Positions 32,024 through 41,141 are shown, counted from the first letter of the stretch. The stretch is 64,000 nt of DNA from CBDDIP01 sp965229005 (GCA_965229005.1 CBDDIP010000002.1:434001-498000), one strand, 5' to 3'. Notes: generated by a model not told the origin, from the letters alone. Numbers and translations: made by a program.

Positions 32024-32950
32024 TCAACGTGCGTCGTCGAGCCAGTCGATCAGGGCGGCGGCGATGTCTTCGCCGCGATCGTCCTGGACGAAGTGGCCTC
32101 CCGGCTCGAACGTTCGGTGCGGCTGACCTCGAGCACCGGGAATCCGGTCGATGAACGTCGAGGCGAGATGTCCGAGGACCGGGTCGTTCGGGCACCACAA
32201 CGTCAGGAGCGGCTGATCCCACTGCTCGAGCACTCGCCACGCCGCCTCGTTCTCGGTGACGGCACCATGTTGCGGCGTGATCGGGACCAGCGTGGGGAAC
32301 GCGATGGCGCCCGCCATGTACGTGCGATCCGGGAAGGGCGCGGCGTAGCCGCGGATCTCCTCGTCGGTCAGCTGTCGAGCCTGCACTGCCCGACCGAACA
32401 ACGCGCCGACATCATCGAAACCCGGGCTCTGCGAGAACGCGAGCCACGCATCGAAGCCGGCGCCGGGCGACTCACCGGTCGGCAGTGTCGTGTTCCCGAT
32501 CGCGACTCTGGCGAACTGCCCCGGTCGCTCCGCGACCACCCGGAGACCGAGCAGCCCACCCCAGTCCTGGGCGAACAGCGATGAGCCCGCGGGGAGATCG
32601 ATCGAGTCCAGGAACGAGTGCAGCCATCGAACGTGTCCGTTGTAGGTGTACGTGCCCTGATCAGTCGGCTTGTCCGATCGACCGAACCCGATCAGATCCG
32701 GTGCGACACAACGGAATCCGGCAGCGACCAGTGGCGGGATCATCCGCCGGTACAGGTAGCTCCACGCTGGCTCACCGTGCAGCAACAGCACGACCGGCCC
32801 GTCACGAGGGCCCTCATCGACGTACACCATCCGGAGACCCTCGACGACCACGTCGTGCGGTTCGTACGGGAACTCGACCAGTCCGGCGAACCGGTCCTCG
32901 GGTGTCCGCACGAACTCCACGCCACTGCTCGTTGTCAACAGCTCGACCAC
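32024..32950 (-). CDS. Haloalkane dehalogenase (HLD-I type)
   Basis: 308-residue alpha/beta-hydrolase that cleaves carbon-halogen bonds by water. HGEPAWSYLYR (58-68) is the oxyanion/halide loop, nucleophile Asp129 and halide-binding Trp130 lie in FAQDWGG, the catalytic acid Asp256 in WCPNDPVLG after strand 7 (the HLD-I/DhlA position), and His286 in GGHFVQDD. GTG 32950 is chosen because the conserved RTPEDRFAGL block then begins near residue 15, as in DhlA; longer starts run into a repeat. It is flanked on both sides by copies of the 37-bp palindrome. Confidence 0.92.
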   Translation of the reverse strand: MVELLTTSSGVEFVRTPEDRFAGLVEFPYEPHDVVVEGLRMVYVDEGPRDGPVVLLLHGEPAWSYLYRRMIPPLVAAGFRCVAPDLIGFGRSDKPTDQGTYTYNGHVRWLHSFLDSIDLPAGSSLFAQDWGGLLGLRVVAERPGQFARVAIGNTTLPTGESPGAGFDAWLAFSQSPGFDDVGALFGRAVQARQLTDEEIRGYAAPFPDRTYMAGAIAFPTLVPITPQHGAVTENEAAWRVLEQWDQPLLTLWCPNDPVLGHLASTFIDRIPGARGQPHRTFEPGGHFVQDDRGEDIAAALIDWLDDAR

Positions 32951-33027
32951 GGTGCCCTCGTTCTCCACGCCAACGCGGAGCGTTGTGCCGTCGGCGTCAA
33001 CGTAGCTGCACGGCAACCGCTCGATCC

Positions 33028-33064
33028 GAGTACTGAACGCGCGCTGACCGCGCGTTGCGTACTC
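33028..33064. repeat. 37-bp palindromic element, copy B
   Basis: GAGTA-N6-GCGCG-CTGAC-CGCGC-N6-TACTC. Its first half is identical to copy A. It lies upstream of the dehalogenase gene. Confidence 0.8.
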
Positions 33065-33079
33065 GGTCCCGATCCGTTC

Positions 33080-33116
33080 GAGTATCGAACGCGCGCCCAG
33101 CGCGCATTCGGTACTC
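33080..33116. repeat. 37-bp palindromic element, copy C
   Basis: GAGTA-N6-GCGCG-CCCAG-CGCGC-N6-TACTC. It stands 15 bp from copy B, in tandem, between the dehalogenase gene start and the end of the dimethylformamidase-like gene. Confidence 0.8.
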
Positions 33117-33199
33117 CGAACCCGACCATCGAGGAGACGACCCGCTCGCCTCGTCGGCGATCTCCAACGCGCCGGTCGACACGGTGCGTTGCTCGGCGG

Positions 33200-34750
33200 T
33201 CATCGCGGTCGACGATCGAGGCTGTGCTCGAGCGCGTTGCGGGTCACGCGCGCGACCATCGGGTCGCCGAGGCCGAACACCCAGTCGGTGCTGCCGATGG
33301 TGACGACCTCACCGCCACTCGCACCGAACGGCCGGCACACCACGATCACCGCGTTGCCGTGACGGAAGCGGGCGATCGAGTCGGCGTCGACGCGACCGGC
33401 CAAGCGCGAGGCGACGAAGTCGAGGTCGCCCTGATCGTCGAGCGCGGCGATCGACGCCGGGTACTCGCCCATGCGCAGGTTGGACGACGGGGTGAAGGCG
33501 ACCACCTCGACGTCGGCCGGCGTGCCGTCTCCGCCGGCAGCCACCGGCAGCTGATGGTCGTCGAAGGTGATCCGGCAGCCGACCGTCTCGTAGCCGACCA
33601 CACCATCGTCGGCGCCGAGCAGGTCGCCGTATCGCAACCCGGTGCCCTCGAACAGCAAGTGGTCGTCGCGGTAGACGGTGAACGCACCCGAGCCGCGCGG
33701 CGTCGCCTGACCGAAGCGGGCGTACAACCCCCATGCCGAACCGGCACCGAGGAACGCAGTCTCCGGGCGGCCGACCACCGGGTCGCTCCACATCCCGGTC
33801 ATCAGGTGCGTCGTCGACGGATCGGCCATCACCGGATCGGTCTCGTGCGCCGAGTACTTGTGGCAGACCATCGTGTCGCCATCGTCCTCCAGGCGCACCT
33901 GCCAGAAGATCGTGTTGCCGCTCATGCTGAGGTGGTTGCCGCCGCCGCGCACGAACGCCTCGATCGCGTCGCGCTGCCGTGACGACCAGTACTCGTCGTG
34001 TCCGGCGGAGACGACGACGTCGTAGCCGTCGAGCACGCCGGGGTGGTCCTCGAGATCACTGGAGATCGCGTAGTCGAACGCATTCCCGGCACGCTCGGCC
34101 CACTCGACGAAGCGGCGTTCGTAGGTGAACCATCCGGTGGAGCCCATGAACCCGGGGTAGCCGAGGCGGAAGCGGTACTCCTGGTAGGCGTTGCCGTCGA
34201 CGTCCGGCTCCTCACCGCGGTACGTCGGCCGCGACTTTCGATCGTCGCGCTCGGCCTCGGGGCGCTGGATCAGGCCACGCCCGAACGGCCGGCGGAACGA
34301 CACCTGCTTGCCACCCGTGTACAGGCTGCGGCCGCCCCACGAGTTGTAGGCGTTGTACGTGTTCGTCGCGACCACCAGCAGCGCTCGGGCACGAGACGCG
34401 CCAGCACGCACGACGAAGCAGGCGTGGCCAACCGCTCGATCATCCGGCGCGTCGTGGGCGCGCAGGGTGACGTGGAAGAACCCGCTGCGCCACGCCTCGG
34501 GCACGATCAACGTGATCGATGGCGCCCAGCCGCAACCGTTCGCGTCGGCGTCATCCGGCGTCGGCTGCTCCGCGCCCGGCAGGTCGCTGGCACTCCACAC
34601 GAGCTCGCGTTCGGCGCCCCATCGATGGATCTCGACGTCGTAGCTCGCCGCCCTGCACGAGACGTGCAGCGTCACCTCGTCGCCCGGCGCGTAGCTCAAC
34701 CGCCCGGCGTACGCCTCGACCGCGTCGTAGTGAGTGATGTCGTCGGCCAC
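33200..34750 (-). CDS. N,N-dimethylformamidase beta-subunit-like protein
   Basis: 516 residues. The N-terminal ~120 residues look like a beta-sandwich (YAGRLSYAPGDEVTLHVSC). The rest matches the large-subunit C-terminal region of N,N-dimethylformamidase: TYNAYNSWGGRSLY, then LDGYDVVVSAGHDEYWS, RGGGNHLSMSGNTIFWQVR and GVVGYETVGC, a glutamine-amidotransferase-like fold. Real DMFase needs a small alpha subunit, which is not adjacent, so the substrate may differ. The GTG at 34750 is preceded by an AT-richer TTACGG box consistent with a leaderless start. Confidence 0.82.
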   Translation of the reverse strand: MADDITHYDAVEAYAGRLSYAPGDEVTLHVSCRAASYDVEIHRWGAERELVWSASDLPGAEQPTPDDADANGCGWAPSITLIVPEAWRSGFFHVTLRAHDAPDDRAVGHACFVVRAGASRARALLVVATNTYNAYNSWGGRSLYTGGKQVSFRRPFGRGLIQRPEAERDDRKSRPTYRGEEPDVDGNAYQEYRFRLGYPGFMGSTGWFTYERRFVEWAERAGNAFDYAISSDLEDHPGVLDGYDVVVSAGHDEYWSSRQRDAIEAFVRGGGNHLSMSGNTIFWQVRLEDDGDTMVCHKYSAHETDPVMADPSTTHLMTGMWSDPVVGRPETAFLGAGSAWGLYARFGQATPRGSGAFTVYRDDHLLFEGTGLRYGDLLGADDGVVGYETVGCRITFDDHQLPVAAGGDGTPADVEVVAFTPSSNLRMGEYPASIAALDDQGDLDFVASRLAGRVDADSIARFRHGNAVIVVCRPFGASGGEVVTIGSTDWVFGLGDPMVARVTRNALEHSLDRRPR

Positions 34751-34780
34751 GGTCGAACCGTAACCACCTCGACGCCGCGG

Positions 34781-35476
34781 TCAGGGCCGACGGGTGCGCG
34801 TCCCCGGCTGGCGCGGGCGGTCGCTGAACTGGCGGCCCTCGAAGTAGCCGGGGTTGGTGTCCGGCCGTCCGCGGCGACTCGTCCATCGCCACGTCAACGA
34901 GATCCGTGGGTTCGGCGTGTCCGCCTTCGGCACGCCGTGCAGCCACTCGCGCTGCGCCGCCCCTCCCATCACCAAGAGGTCGCCCTCGCCGGGCGTCAGC
35001 ACGATGTCGCCGGGGTCGCTGCCGGCGGGGATGCGTTCGACCACCTCCGACAGCGGGCGTCGCTCGCGGAACACGAACGGTCGCCGCTGCCCGAGCACGA
35101 CGATCGCGATCAGCGTGTCGTCCAGCCAGCGCATCTCGCGGTCGCTGTGCAGCCCCTGGAAGTCCTCGCCATCGCGATAGAGCAGTGCCGCCACGCCGGT
35201 GAACGGCTGGCGATACGTCGCCTGCAGGTGCAGGTCGGTCTGGCGCAGCAACGGTTGGAAGTCGGGCCGGAGCCCGGCGCCGAGCCGCTTCTCCGGTACG
35301 TAGGTGTCGTAGCGCAGCACCTCGTTCTGCACCCACGGCGCCGTGTCGTTGATCTGGGTGAACGCCGCATCGGCGTCGCGGACGAACCCTTCGACCAGGT
35401 CCACCCACGACCGCTCGCCGAGCGCGATCCGCCGAGTCGTCGCCCGCCGATCGATCGCCAAGTCGAGAGGATCCAC
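34781..35476 (-). CDS. AlkB-type 2-oxoglutarate/Fe(II) dioxygenase
   Basis: About 231 residues. AlkB enzymes repair methylated DNA/RNA bases by oxidative demethylation. The iron ligands are seen in GLHSDREM (HxD) and in the late His of QREWLHGVPK, and the 2-oxoglutarate-binding arginines in RISLTWR. DTYVPEKRLGAGLRP matches the substrate-lid region of actinobacterial AlkB. I prefer GTG 35476, near the conserved start. The longer ATG at 35527 would overlap the divergent ABM gene's start codon (shared ATGATCAT). Confidence 0.88.
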   Translation of the reverse strand: MDPLDLAIDRRATTRRIALGERSWVDLVEGFVRDADAAFTQINDTAPWVQNEVLRYDTYVPEKRLGAGLRPDFQPLLRQTDLHLQATYRQPFTGVAALLYRDGEDFQGLHSDREMRWLDDTLIAIVVLGQRRPFVFRERRPLSEVVERIPAGSDPGDIVLTPGEGDLLVMGGAAQREWLHGVPKADTPNPRISLTWRWTSRRGRPDTNPGYFEGRQFSDRPRQPGTRTRRP

Positions 35477-35519
35477 GCAGCAAGTCAACAACAGTTTCGG
35501 GCTCTGGCCAGGTGCGCGG

Positions 35520-35816
35520 ATGATCATCGGCACCGGCAGCGTTGTCGCCCGACCTGAGTCGATCGACGAGGTCGAGCGGATCAGCGTCGAGCACGTGCAG
35601 CGGTCGCGCCTCGAACCCGGGTGCCTGCTGCACTCGGTTCACCGCGACGTGGAGAACGCCAACCGCTTCGTGTTCATCGAGCACTGGGCCGATGTCGAAG
35701 CGCTGCGAGCGCACTTCCAGGTGCCCGAGTCGCGGGCGTTCGCCAAGGCGCTCGGTCAGCTCGGCGACGGCCGCCCCTCGATCGAGATCTTCGAGGCGAC
35801 CGTCGCGTCGATGTAG
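35520..35816 (+). CDS. ABM-domain (antibiotic biosynthesis monooxygenase-like) protein
   Basis: 98 residues, one ferredoxin-like alpha+beta ABM domain: SRLEPGCLLHSVHRDVENANRF and VFIEHWADVEALRAHFQVPE fit the family pattern (E-x-W near the middle). Members act as small monooxygenases or heme-degrading/quinone-modifying enzymes, often of unknown substrate. ATG 35520 opens the gene. It is divergent from alkB and ends 3 bp before the convergent hypothetical gene. Confidence 0.83.
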   Translation: MIIGTGSVVARPESIDEVERISVEHVQRSRLEPGCLLHSVHRDVENANRFVFIEHWADVEALRAHFQVPESRAFAKALGQLGDGRPSIEIFEATVASM

Positions 35817-35819
35817 GCG

Positions 35820-36257
35820 TCAGCACCTGCCGTCGACGATGCGAATGCGCGCGTCGTCGATGATCAAGCACGAGCTGGCGTGCCGCACGCGGATCTCGAC
35901 TCGCCCGTCATCGTCGAGACCGTCGTGGTCGTCGTCGCTCAGGCCGTTGTAGCTGGGCGTGAAGCTGCTGTCGTGATCCTCCGCCGCGGCGTCGTGGTCG
36001 ACGACGTCGCGCAGCGCATCGGCCAGCAGGACGTACGTCCGCAGCGGTCTGCCGTCGGCGTGATCGACGACGTGGTCGCGCACTCGTCCGGCGAGCTCCT
36101 TGGTGGCTTCCTCCGACACGTGCCGGGCGACGTAGCCGCACGAGGCGAGCGAGATCGCCAGACCGGTGGCGATGAGCACCAGCGACGGGCGACCGCGCCG
36201 CGTCTCGAGCGGGCGACGGATGGTGGGGATGGGGCGGTTGGGCTGGGTGATGTTCAT
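35820..36257 (-). CDS. Hypothetical secreted/anchored protein with acidic tail
   Basis: 145 residues. A basic N-terminus is followed by a hydrophobic segment with a possible lipobox (LIATGLAISLASCGY), then a helical part, an Asp-rich stretch (GLSDDDHDGLDDDGR, EF-hand-like in composition) and a C-terminal strand pair with two Cys. The acidic DxDxDG-like run might bind calcium. I do not recognise a family. ATG 36257 fits the signal peptide. It is divergent from the SARP-type regulator. Confidence 0.65.
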   Translation of the reverse strand: MNITQPNRPIPTIRRPLETRRGRPSLVLIATGLAISLASCGYVARHVSEEATKELAGRVRDHVVDHADGRPLRTYVLLADALRDVVDHDAAAEDHDSSFTPSYNGLSDDDHDGLDDDGRVEIRVRHASSCLIIDDARIRIVDGRC

Positions 36258-36324
36258 GTGCGCATCGTGCGGACGGGCGCTGACAGCGCCCTGACGGCCC
36301 GCTGTCGAGCGACGACTACCGTCG

Positions 36325-39300
36325 ATGCCGATGGAGGCCAGGATCCTCGGTCCCCTCGCGCTCATCGACGGCGAGGACGAGGTGTCGATCAACGGGAGCA
36401 AGGTGCGCGCGCTGCTCGCGCTGCTGCTGGTGCGCGCCAACGAAGTCGTGTCGGCGGAACGACTGGCCGACGACCTGTGGGGCGACGCGATCCCCGCCGG
36501 CTACGTCAACGGGTTGCAGTCGCTCGTGTCGAGGCTGCGACGCGCGCTTGGCGCCGACGGCCGGATGCTCGCCACCACCGCCAACGGGTATCGCATCGAC
36601 ATCGATCCGGCGCTCATCGACGCCAACCGGTTCGTCGATGCCGTGAGGCGAGGTCGCGACTCGCTGGCACAGGGTCGCCACGCCGAGGCGGCCGACGACC
36701 TGCGCGACGCGCTGGCGCTGTGGCGCGGTCCGGCGCTCGCCGAGTTCGACGATGACGGGCTGCTGCGGCGCGAGGCGGTGCGTCTCGACGAGCTGCGCCT
36801 CGGCGCGATCGAGGACCGCATCGACGCCGACCTCCACCTCGGGCGACACCTCGACGTGATCGCCGAGCTCGGCGTGCTGACCGCGACCAACCCCCTTCGC
36901 GAGCGGCTGCACGGGTTGCTGATGCTGGCGCTCTACCGCGCCGGTCGGCAGGCCGAGGCGTTGCGTGCGTTCCAGACGGCTCGCGAGGTGCTGGCCGACG
37001 AGCTCGGCCTCGATCCCGGCGTCGAGCTGAAGCAGCTGGAGTCGGCGATCCTGGCCCAGGATCCCACGCTCGATCTGGCAGTGCCACCCAGGCGCGACCA
37101 GCCCCCGGTGCGGACCAACCTGTGGCGTGAGCTGAGCACCTTCGTCGGTCGAGCAGATGACGTGGCAGCGCTCACGGAGCTGTCGGCCACCACTCGCCTG
37201 ACGACCGTCGTCGGGCCCGGTGGCGCTGGCAAGACACGGCTCGCTGTCGAGGCAGCGATGGCGCGCGTCGGTCGCGAGGACGTCTGGTTCGTCGACCTCG
37301 CGCCGCTGCAGTCGGGCGATGCCGTGGCGGAGACGGTGGCGGCGGTGATCGGCGTGTCCGAGCCGTCGGCGGCGATGGGGGCGGTCAGCCCGATGGCGGG
37401 CCGTCCGATGCACGAGCGCATCGCTGATCACGTCGGGGCTCACAGCGTGCTGATCCTCCTCGACAACTGCGAACACGTCATCCGCGATGCTGCCCGCGTG
37501 TCGGAGCAGCTGCTCGTCGTCTGTCCAGGGCTGCGCATCCTGGCGACGAGCCGCGAAGCGCTCGGCGTGCGCGGCGAGGTGATCTGGCCGGTGCCGCCGA
37601 TGTCCACCGAGGACGCCGTGGAGCTGTTCACGAACCGAGCTGCGTCGATGTTCGGCATGACGTTCGGTGACGACCTCGCGGCCGATGTGGTCGAGGTCTG
37701 CGAGCGGCTCGACGGACTGCCGTTGGCCATCGAGCTCGCCGTCGGCAGGGTGCGTGCGATCCCCGTCCGTCAGCTGGCATCGCGCCTCGACGATCGGTTC
37801 CGATTGCTGACCGGTGGGTCGCGGACGGCACTGCCTCGCCAGCAAACGTTGCGCGCAGTCGTCGAGTGGAGCTTCGAGCTGCTCTTCGACGACGAGCAGC
37901 GCGTGTTCGCGCGGATGTCGGCGTTCGCCGGCGGATGCACGCTCGAGGCCGCCGAGGCGGTCTGCAGCGACGATCAGATCGCAACCGAGGACGTGGCCGA
38001 TCTGCTCGCGCACCTCGTCGACAAGTCGTTGGTCGTGGTCGAACGCGGTGACGAGCGCAGCGACGGTGCGGTCCGCTACCGGATGCTCCAGACGCTCGAG
38101 CTGTACGGGCGCGAGCGCCTCGCCGCATCGGGCGAGGCGGATCGCGTCCGCGCCCGACACGCCGACCACTTCGGCGACGTGTGCCGGCGCGGCTTCGACG
38201 CCTTTCGCGGTCGCGAAGACCAGACGTCGTGGCTCGAGGAGGTGCACCGCGACGACGCCAACATCCGCATGGCCCTGCAGTGGCTGATCGACCGGGACGA
38301 CACGACACGCGCCCAGACCGCCCTGGCCGGCCTCGGCTGGCGGTGGTGGTTCGCCGGCCGCAGCGAGGAGGGCTGGCGGTTGCTGGAGCGGGTGTACCGG
38401 CTGGAGGACGGCTCCTCGGCGATCGCCCGTGGCGCCGTCGGCATGTGGACGGCCTACGCAGGCGCCGTCGCCGGCGTGGGCATGCCGCTCGCCGCAGCGA
38501 TCGGCGAGGAGGCGGTGGTGCTGCTCTCCGATGCGGAGGGCGACGTCCTCGATCGCATCTCCGGCGCGGAGCTCCTCGGGTGGGCGTCGGCGTTGCTCGG
38601 CGACATCTACGCGATGTCCGGCAACCGGCCGATGGCGATCCGCCACACCGAGCGCGCCATCGAACTGTTCGAGCGCAACGACGACAGCTGGAGCCAGGGC
38701 ATGGCGCTCGATCTGCGCGGTCAGATCGCCGAGATGCAGGGCGACGTCCAACTCGCCTTCGACCTCGTGACCGAATCGCTGCCGTTGCTCGAGGCGAGCC
38801 GCGTCGACTGGGCGCTCGTGGTGATGAACGGCGACGCCGGGATGCTCGCCAGCCGGCTGACCCGCTACGACGATGCGTTCCGCCTCACCGATGCAGCGCG
38901 CCACGTTGCGCACCGGATGTCGCTCGGCGGGATGGAAGCCCTGCTGCTCTCCCGGCTTGCAGGGTTGACGTTGCGGACCGAGACGATCTCCGCCGAGGTC
39001 CTGGCTCGGGCGGAGGGCTTCATCGACGAAGCGATCGCCGTCGCCGAAGGCGGTGGGTTCCGGCTGATGGACGGCTTCGGCCACGCGGGCCGGGCCATCG
39101 TGCGCCGCTTGCAGTCGCGGTTCGACGAGGCGGTCGATTCGGCGACGCACGCGGCAAGTCGCTTCGAGGCGACCGGGTTGCGGCTGCACCTCTCGCAGGC
39201 CATCTCCACCCTCGGCTTCGTGGCCCTGCACCGCGACGAGATCGAGGCGGCCCGTGCCCACTTCAGGCGAGCGCTGCAGATCGCTCGCGAGAGTGGCGGT

Positions 39301-39558
39301 CCGCGCAGTTCGGCGATCGCGCTCGAGGGTCTGGCCGGCGTGGCGTTGCGCGACGGCGACCCTGGCCGCGCCGCGTTCCTCCTCGGCGCTGCTCGACGTC
39401 GCCTCGAGTCCGACGGTGGTGGGCCGACCGGACCGGCCTCCGACGCGGTGGCCATCCGCGAACGCGCCGTCGCCGAGCTCGGTGCGGAGCAATTCGAGCG
39501 ACGCGACGCCGACGGCTTCGACGCCGACCTCGACACGCTGCCCGAGTTGGATGCCTGA
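36325..39558 (+). CDS. SARP/AfsR-type transcriptional regulator with ATPase and repeat domains
   Basis: 1077 residues. An OmpR-like winged helix lies at ~1-95 (SKVRALLALLLVRANEVVSAERLADDLWG), then the BTAD helical domain (~96-245), an NB-ARC/AP-ATPase module with Walker A GPGGAGKTRLA (~300-310) and LLDNCEHV, and a C-terminal TPR-like helical half. This is the AfsR/BTAD plan: a DNA-binding switch powered by nucleotide. Targets are often secondary-metabolism genes, but no biosynthetic cluster is adjacent; zwf and the monooxygenase follow downstream. ATG 36325 (alternative 36331). Confidence 0.92.
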   Translation: MPMEARILGPLALIDGEDEVSINGSKVRALLALLLVRANEVVSAERLADDLWGDAIPAGYVNGLQSLVSRLRRALGADGRMLATTANGYRIDIDPALIDANRFVDAVRRGRDSLAQGRHAEAADDLRDALALWRGPALAEFDDDGLLRREAVRLDELRLGAIEDRIDADLHLGRHLDVIAELGVLTATNPLRERLHGLLMLALYRAGRQAEALRAFQTAREVLADELGLDPGVELKQLESAILAQDPTLDLAVPPRRDQPPVRTNLWRELSTFVGRADDVAALTELSATTRLTTVVGPGGAGKTRLAVEAAMARVGREDVWFVDLAPLQSGDAVAETVAAVIGVSEPSAAMGAVSPMAGRPMHERIADHVGAHSVLILLDNCEHVIRDAARVSEQLLVVCPGLRILATSREALGVRGEVIWPVPPMSTEDAVELFTNRAASMFGMTFGDDLAADVVEVCERLDGLPLAIELAVGRVRAIPVRQLASRLDDRFRLLTGGSRTALPRQQTLRAVVEWSFELLFDDEQRVFARMSAFAGGCTLEAAEAVCSDDQIATEDVADLLAHLVDKSLVVVERGDERSDGAVRYRMLQTLELYGRERLAASGEADRVRARHADHFGDVCRRGFDAFRGREDQTSWLEEVHRDDANIRMALQWLIDRDDTTRAQTALAGLGWRWWFAGRSEEGWRLLERVYRLEDGSSAIARGAVGMWTAYAGAVAGVGMPLAAAIGEEAVVLLSDAEGDVLDRISGAELLGWASALLGDIYAMSGNRPMAIRHTERAIELFERNDDSWSQGMALDLRGQIAEMQGDVQLAFDLVTESLPLLEASRVDWALVVMNGDAGMLASRLTRYDDAFRLTDAARHVAHRMSLGGMEALLLSRLAGLTLRTETISAEVLARAEGFIDEAIAVAEGGGFRLMDGFGHAGRAIVRRLQSRFDEAVDSATHAASRFEATGLRLHLSQAISTLGFVALHRDEIEAARAHFRRALQIARESGGPRSSAIALEGLAGVALRDGDPGRAAFLLGAARRRLESDGGGPTGPASDAVAIRERAVAELGAEQFERRDADGFDADLDTLPELDA

Positions 39559-39577
39559 GCGCGGCAATGTGCCGCGC
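39559..39577 (+). terminator. Hairpin after the SARP regulator gene
   Basis: Perfect 8-bp arms GCGCGGCA and TGCCGCGC around ATG, starting right after the stop codon. Probable terminator without a T-run. Confidence 0.65.
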
Positions 39578-39616
39578 CCAGACATCCGGTTCCGGGGAAA
39601 CCCGTACTGTGCACGG

Positions 39617-41107
39617 ATGAGCGAGCACGTCGTCACGCACACCGACCCGAGCGACATCACGCCGTCGTTGATGGCCCCGGTGAAGCCGCATGTGATCGTG
39701 CTCTTCGGTGCCACCGGCGACCTCGCCCGGCGCAAGCTGCTGCCTGGTCTCCTGCACCTCTCACTGGCCGGGCTGGTCAGCGAGTGCCGGATCGTCGGCA
39801 CCTCGCTCGACGACTTCGACGACGAGGCCTTCCGAGTCTTCGCCCGCTCGGCCTGCGACCAGTTCTCCAGTCGCACGATCACCGACGAGGCATGGGCCAC
39901 GTTTGCAGCCCACCTGCACTACGTGCCGCAGCACGCCGGGCCCGTCGGCCTCGCCGCGGCGGTGAACGAAGCGGAACGGGCGCTCAGTGGCGAGACCAGG
40001 CGACTGCACTACCTCAGCGTGCCGCCGGCCGCAGCCCGCACCGTCGTCAGCACGCTGGCCGAAGCGGGTCTCATCGAGCGTTCGCGCATCATCATGGAGA
40101 AGCCGTTCGGTACCGACCTCGCCTCGGCGCGCACGCTGAACGCATCGCTGCACGAGACGTTCAGCGAGGACCAGATCTACCGCATCGACCACTTCCTCGG
40201 GAAGGAGGCCGCGCAGAACATCCTGGCCTTCCGCTTCGCCAACGGCCTGTTCGAGCCGATCTGGAACCGCGACCACATCGACCACGTGCAGATCGACGTG
40301 CCCGAATCCTTGGCGCTCGACGATCGCATCGGTTTCTACGAATCGACCGGTGCGTACAAGGACATGGTGGTCACCCACCTGTTCCAGGTGCTGGCGTTCA
40401 TGGCGATGGAGCCGCCCACCGCGTTGGAGCCGAGGGCGATCAGCGAGGAGAAGAACAAGGTCTTCCGCTCGATGCGCCCGATCGAACCGAGCCACGTCGT
40501 GCGCGGCCAGTACATCGGCTACCGCGACGAGCCCGGTGTCGCCCCGGACTCGGAGACCGACACGTTCATCGCCCTGCGCTGCGAGATCGACAACTGGCGC
40601 TGGGCCGGCGTCCCCTTCTTCCTGCGCACCGGCAAGCGCATGGCCGAAGGCGCGCGCATCATCTCGATCGCCTTTCGCGAGCCACCGAAGAGCATGTTCC
40701 CCGCCGGTTCCGGCATCGGCGCCCACGGCCCCGACCACCTCACGTTCGACCTCGCCGACGCGTCGAAGCTGTCGCTCTCCTTCTACGGCAAGCGGCCGGG
40801 ACCGGGGATGAAGCTGGACAAGCTCAGCCTGCAGTTCGCCCTCCACGAGACCGGGCGCGAGCACGACGTGCTGGAGGCCTACGAACGCCTGATCCACGAC
40901 GCGATGAGCGGCGACCACACGCTGTTCACCACGGCGGAGGGCATCGAGCGGCTCTGGGAGCTGTCGGCGCCGCTGCTCCAGGCGCCGCCGCCGGTGCGTG
41001 CCTACAGCCCGGGCTCGTGGGGCCCGAACGCGATCCACCAGCTGATCGCCCCGCACGCGTGGCGGCTGCCGTTCGAGCGCGCCTGGCGCACGCGTCCCTC
41101 CACCTGA
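39617..41107 (+). CDS. zwf: Glucose-6-phosphate 1-dehydrogenase
   Basis: 496 residues. Oxidises glucose 6-phosphate with NADP+, first step of the oxidative pentose-phosphate route. The N-terminal nucleotide motif GATGDLARRKLLPGL, the active-site RIDHFLGKEAAQN with the substrate-binding His and Lys, and NRDHIDHVQI are all present, and the length is normal. ATG 39617 is close to the Rossmann domain. The gene stands alone, not beside tal, tkt or opcA. A hairpin separates it from the regulator upstream. Confidence 0.96.
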   Translation: MSEHVVTHTDPSDITPSLMAPVKPHVIVLFGATGDLARRKLLPGLLHLSLAGLVSECRIVGTSLDDFDDEAFRVFARSACDQFSSRTITDEAWATFAAHLHYVPQHAGPVGLAAAVNEAERALSGETRRLHYLSVPPAAARTVVSTLAEAGLIERSRIIMEKPFGTDLASARTLNASLHETFSEDQIYRIDHFLGKEAAQNILAFRFANGLFEPIWNRDHIDHVQIDVPESLALDDRIGFYESTGAYKDMVVTHLFQVLAFMAMEPPTALEPRAISEEKNKVFRSMRPIEPSHVVRGQYIGYRDEPGVAPDSETDTFIALRCEIDNWRWAGVPFFLRTGKRMAEGARIISIAFREPPKSMFPAGSGIGAHGPDHLTFDLADASKLSLSFYGKRPGPGMKLDKLSLQFALHETGREHDVLEAYERLIHDAMSGDHTLFTTAEGIERLWELSAPLLQAPPPVRAYSPGSWGPNAIHQLIAPHAWRLPFERAWRTRPST

Positions 41108-41141
41108 AGCCGGTGCGCGACGCGCCAGTAGCGTCCGCCGG

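Noticed and set aside
31402..33116. 37-bp palindromes as insertion-sequence ends or integron attachment sites
   Set aside because: No transposase or integrase gene between or near them, no direct target duplications seen, and each copy is itself a complete hairpin.
36316..39900. Very long minus-strand open frame (over 1100 codons) opposite the SARP regulator and zwf
   Set aside because: His/Arg/Gln-rich composition typical of the antisense of high-GC coding DNA. The plus strand carries clear domains.
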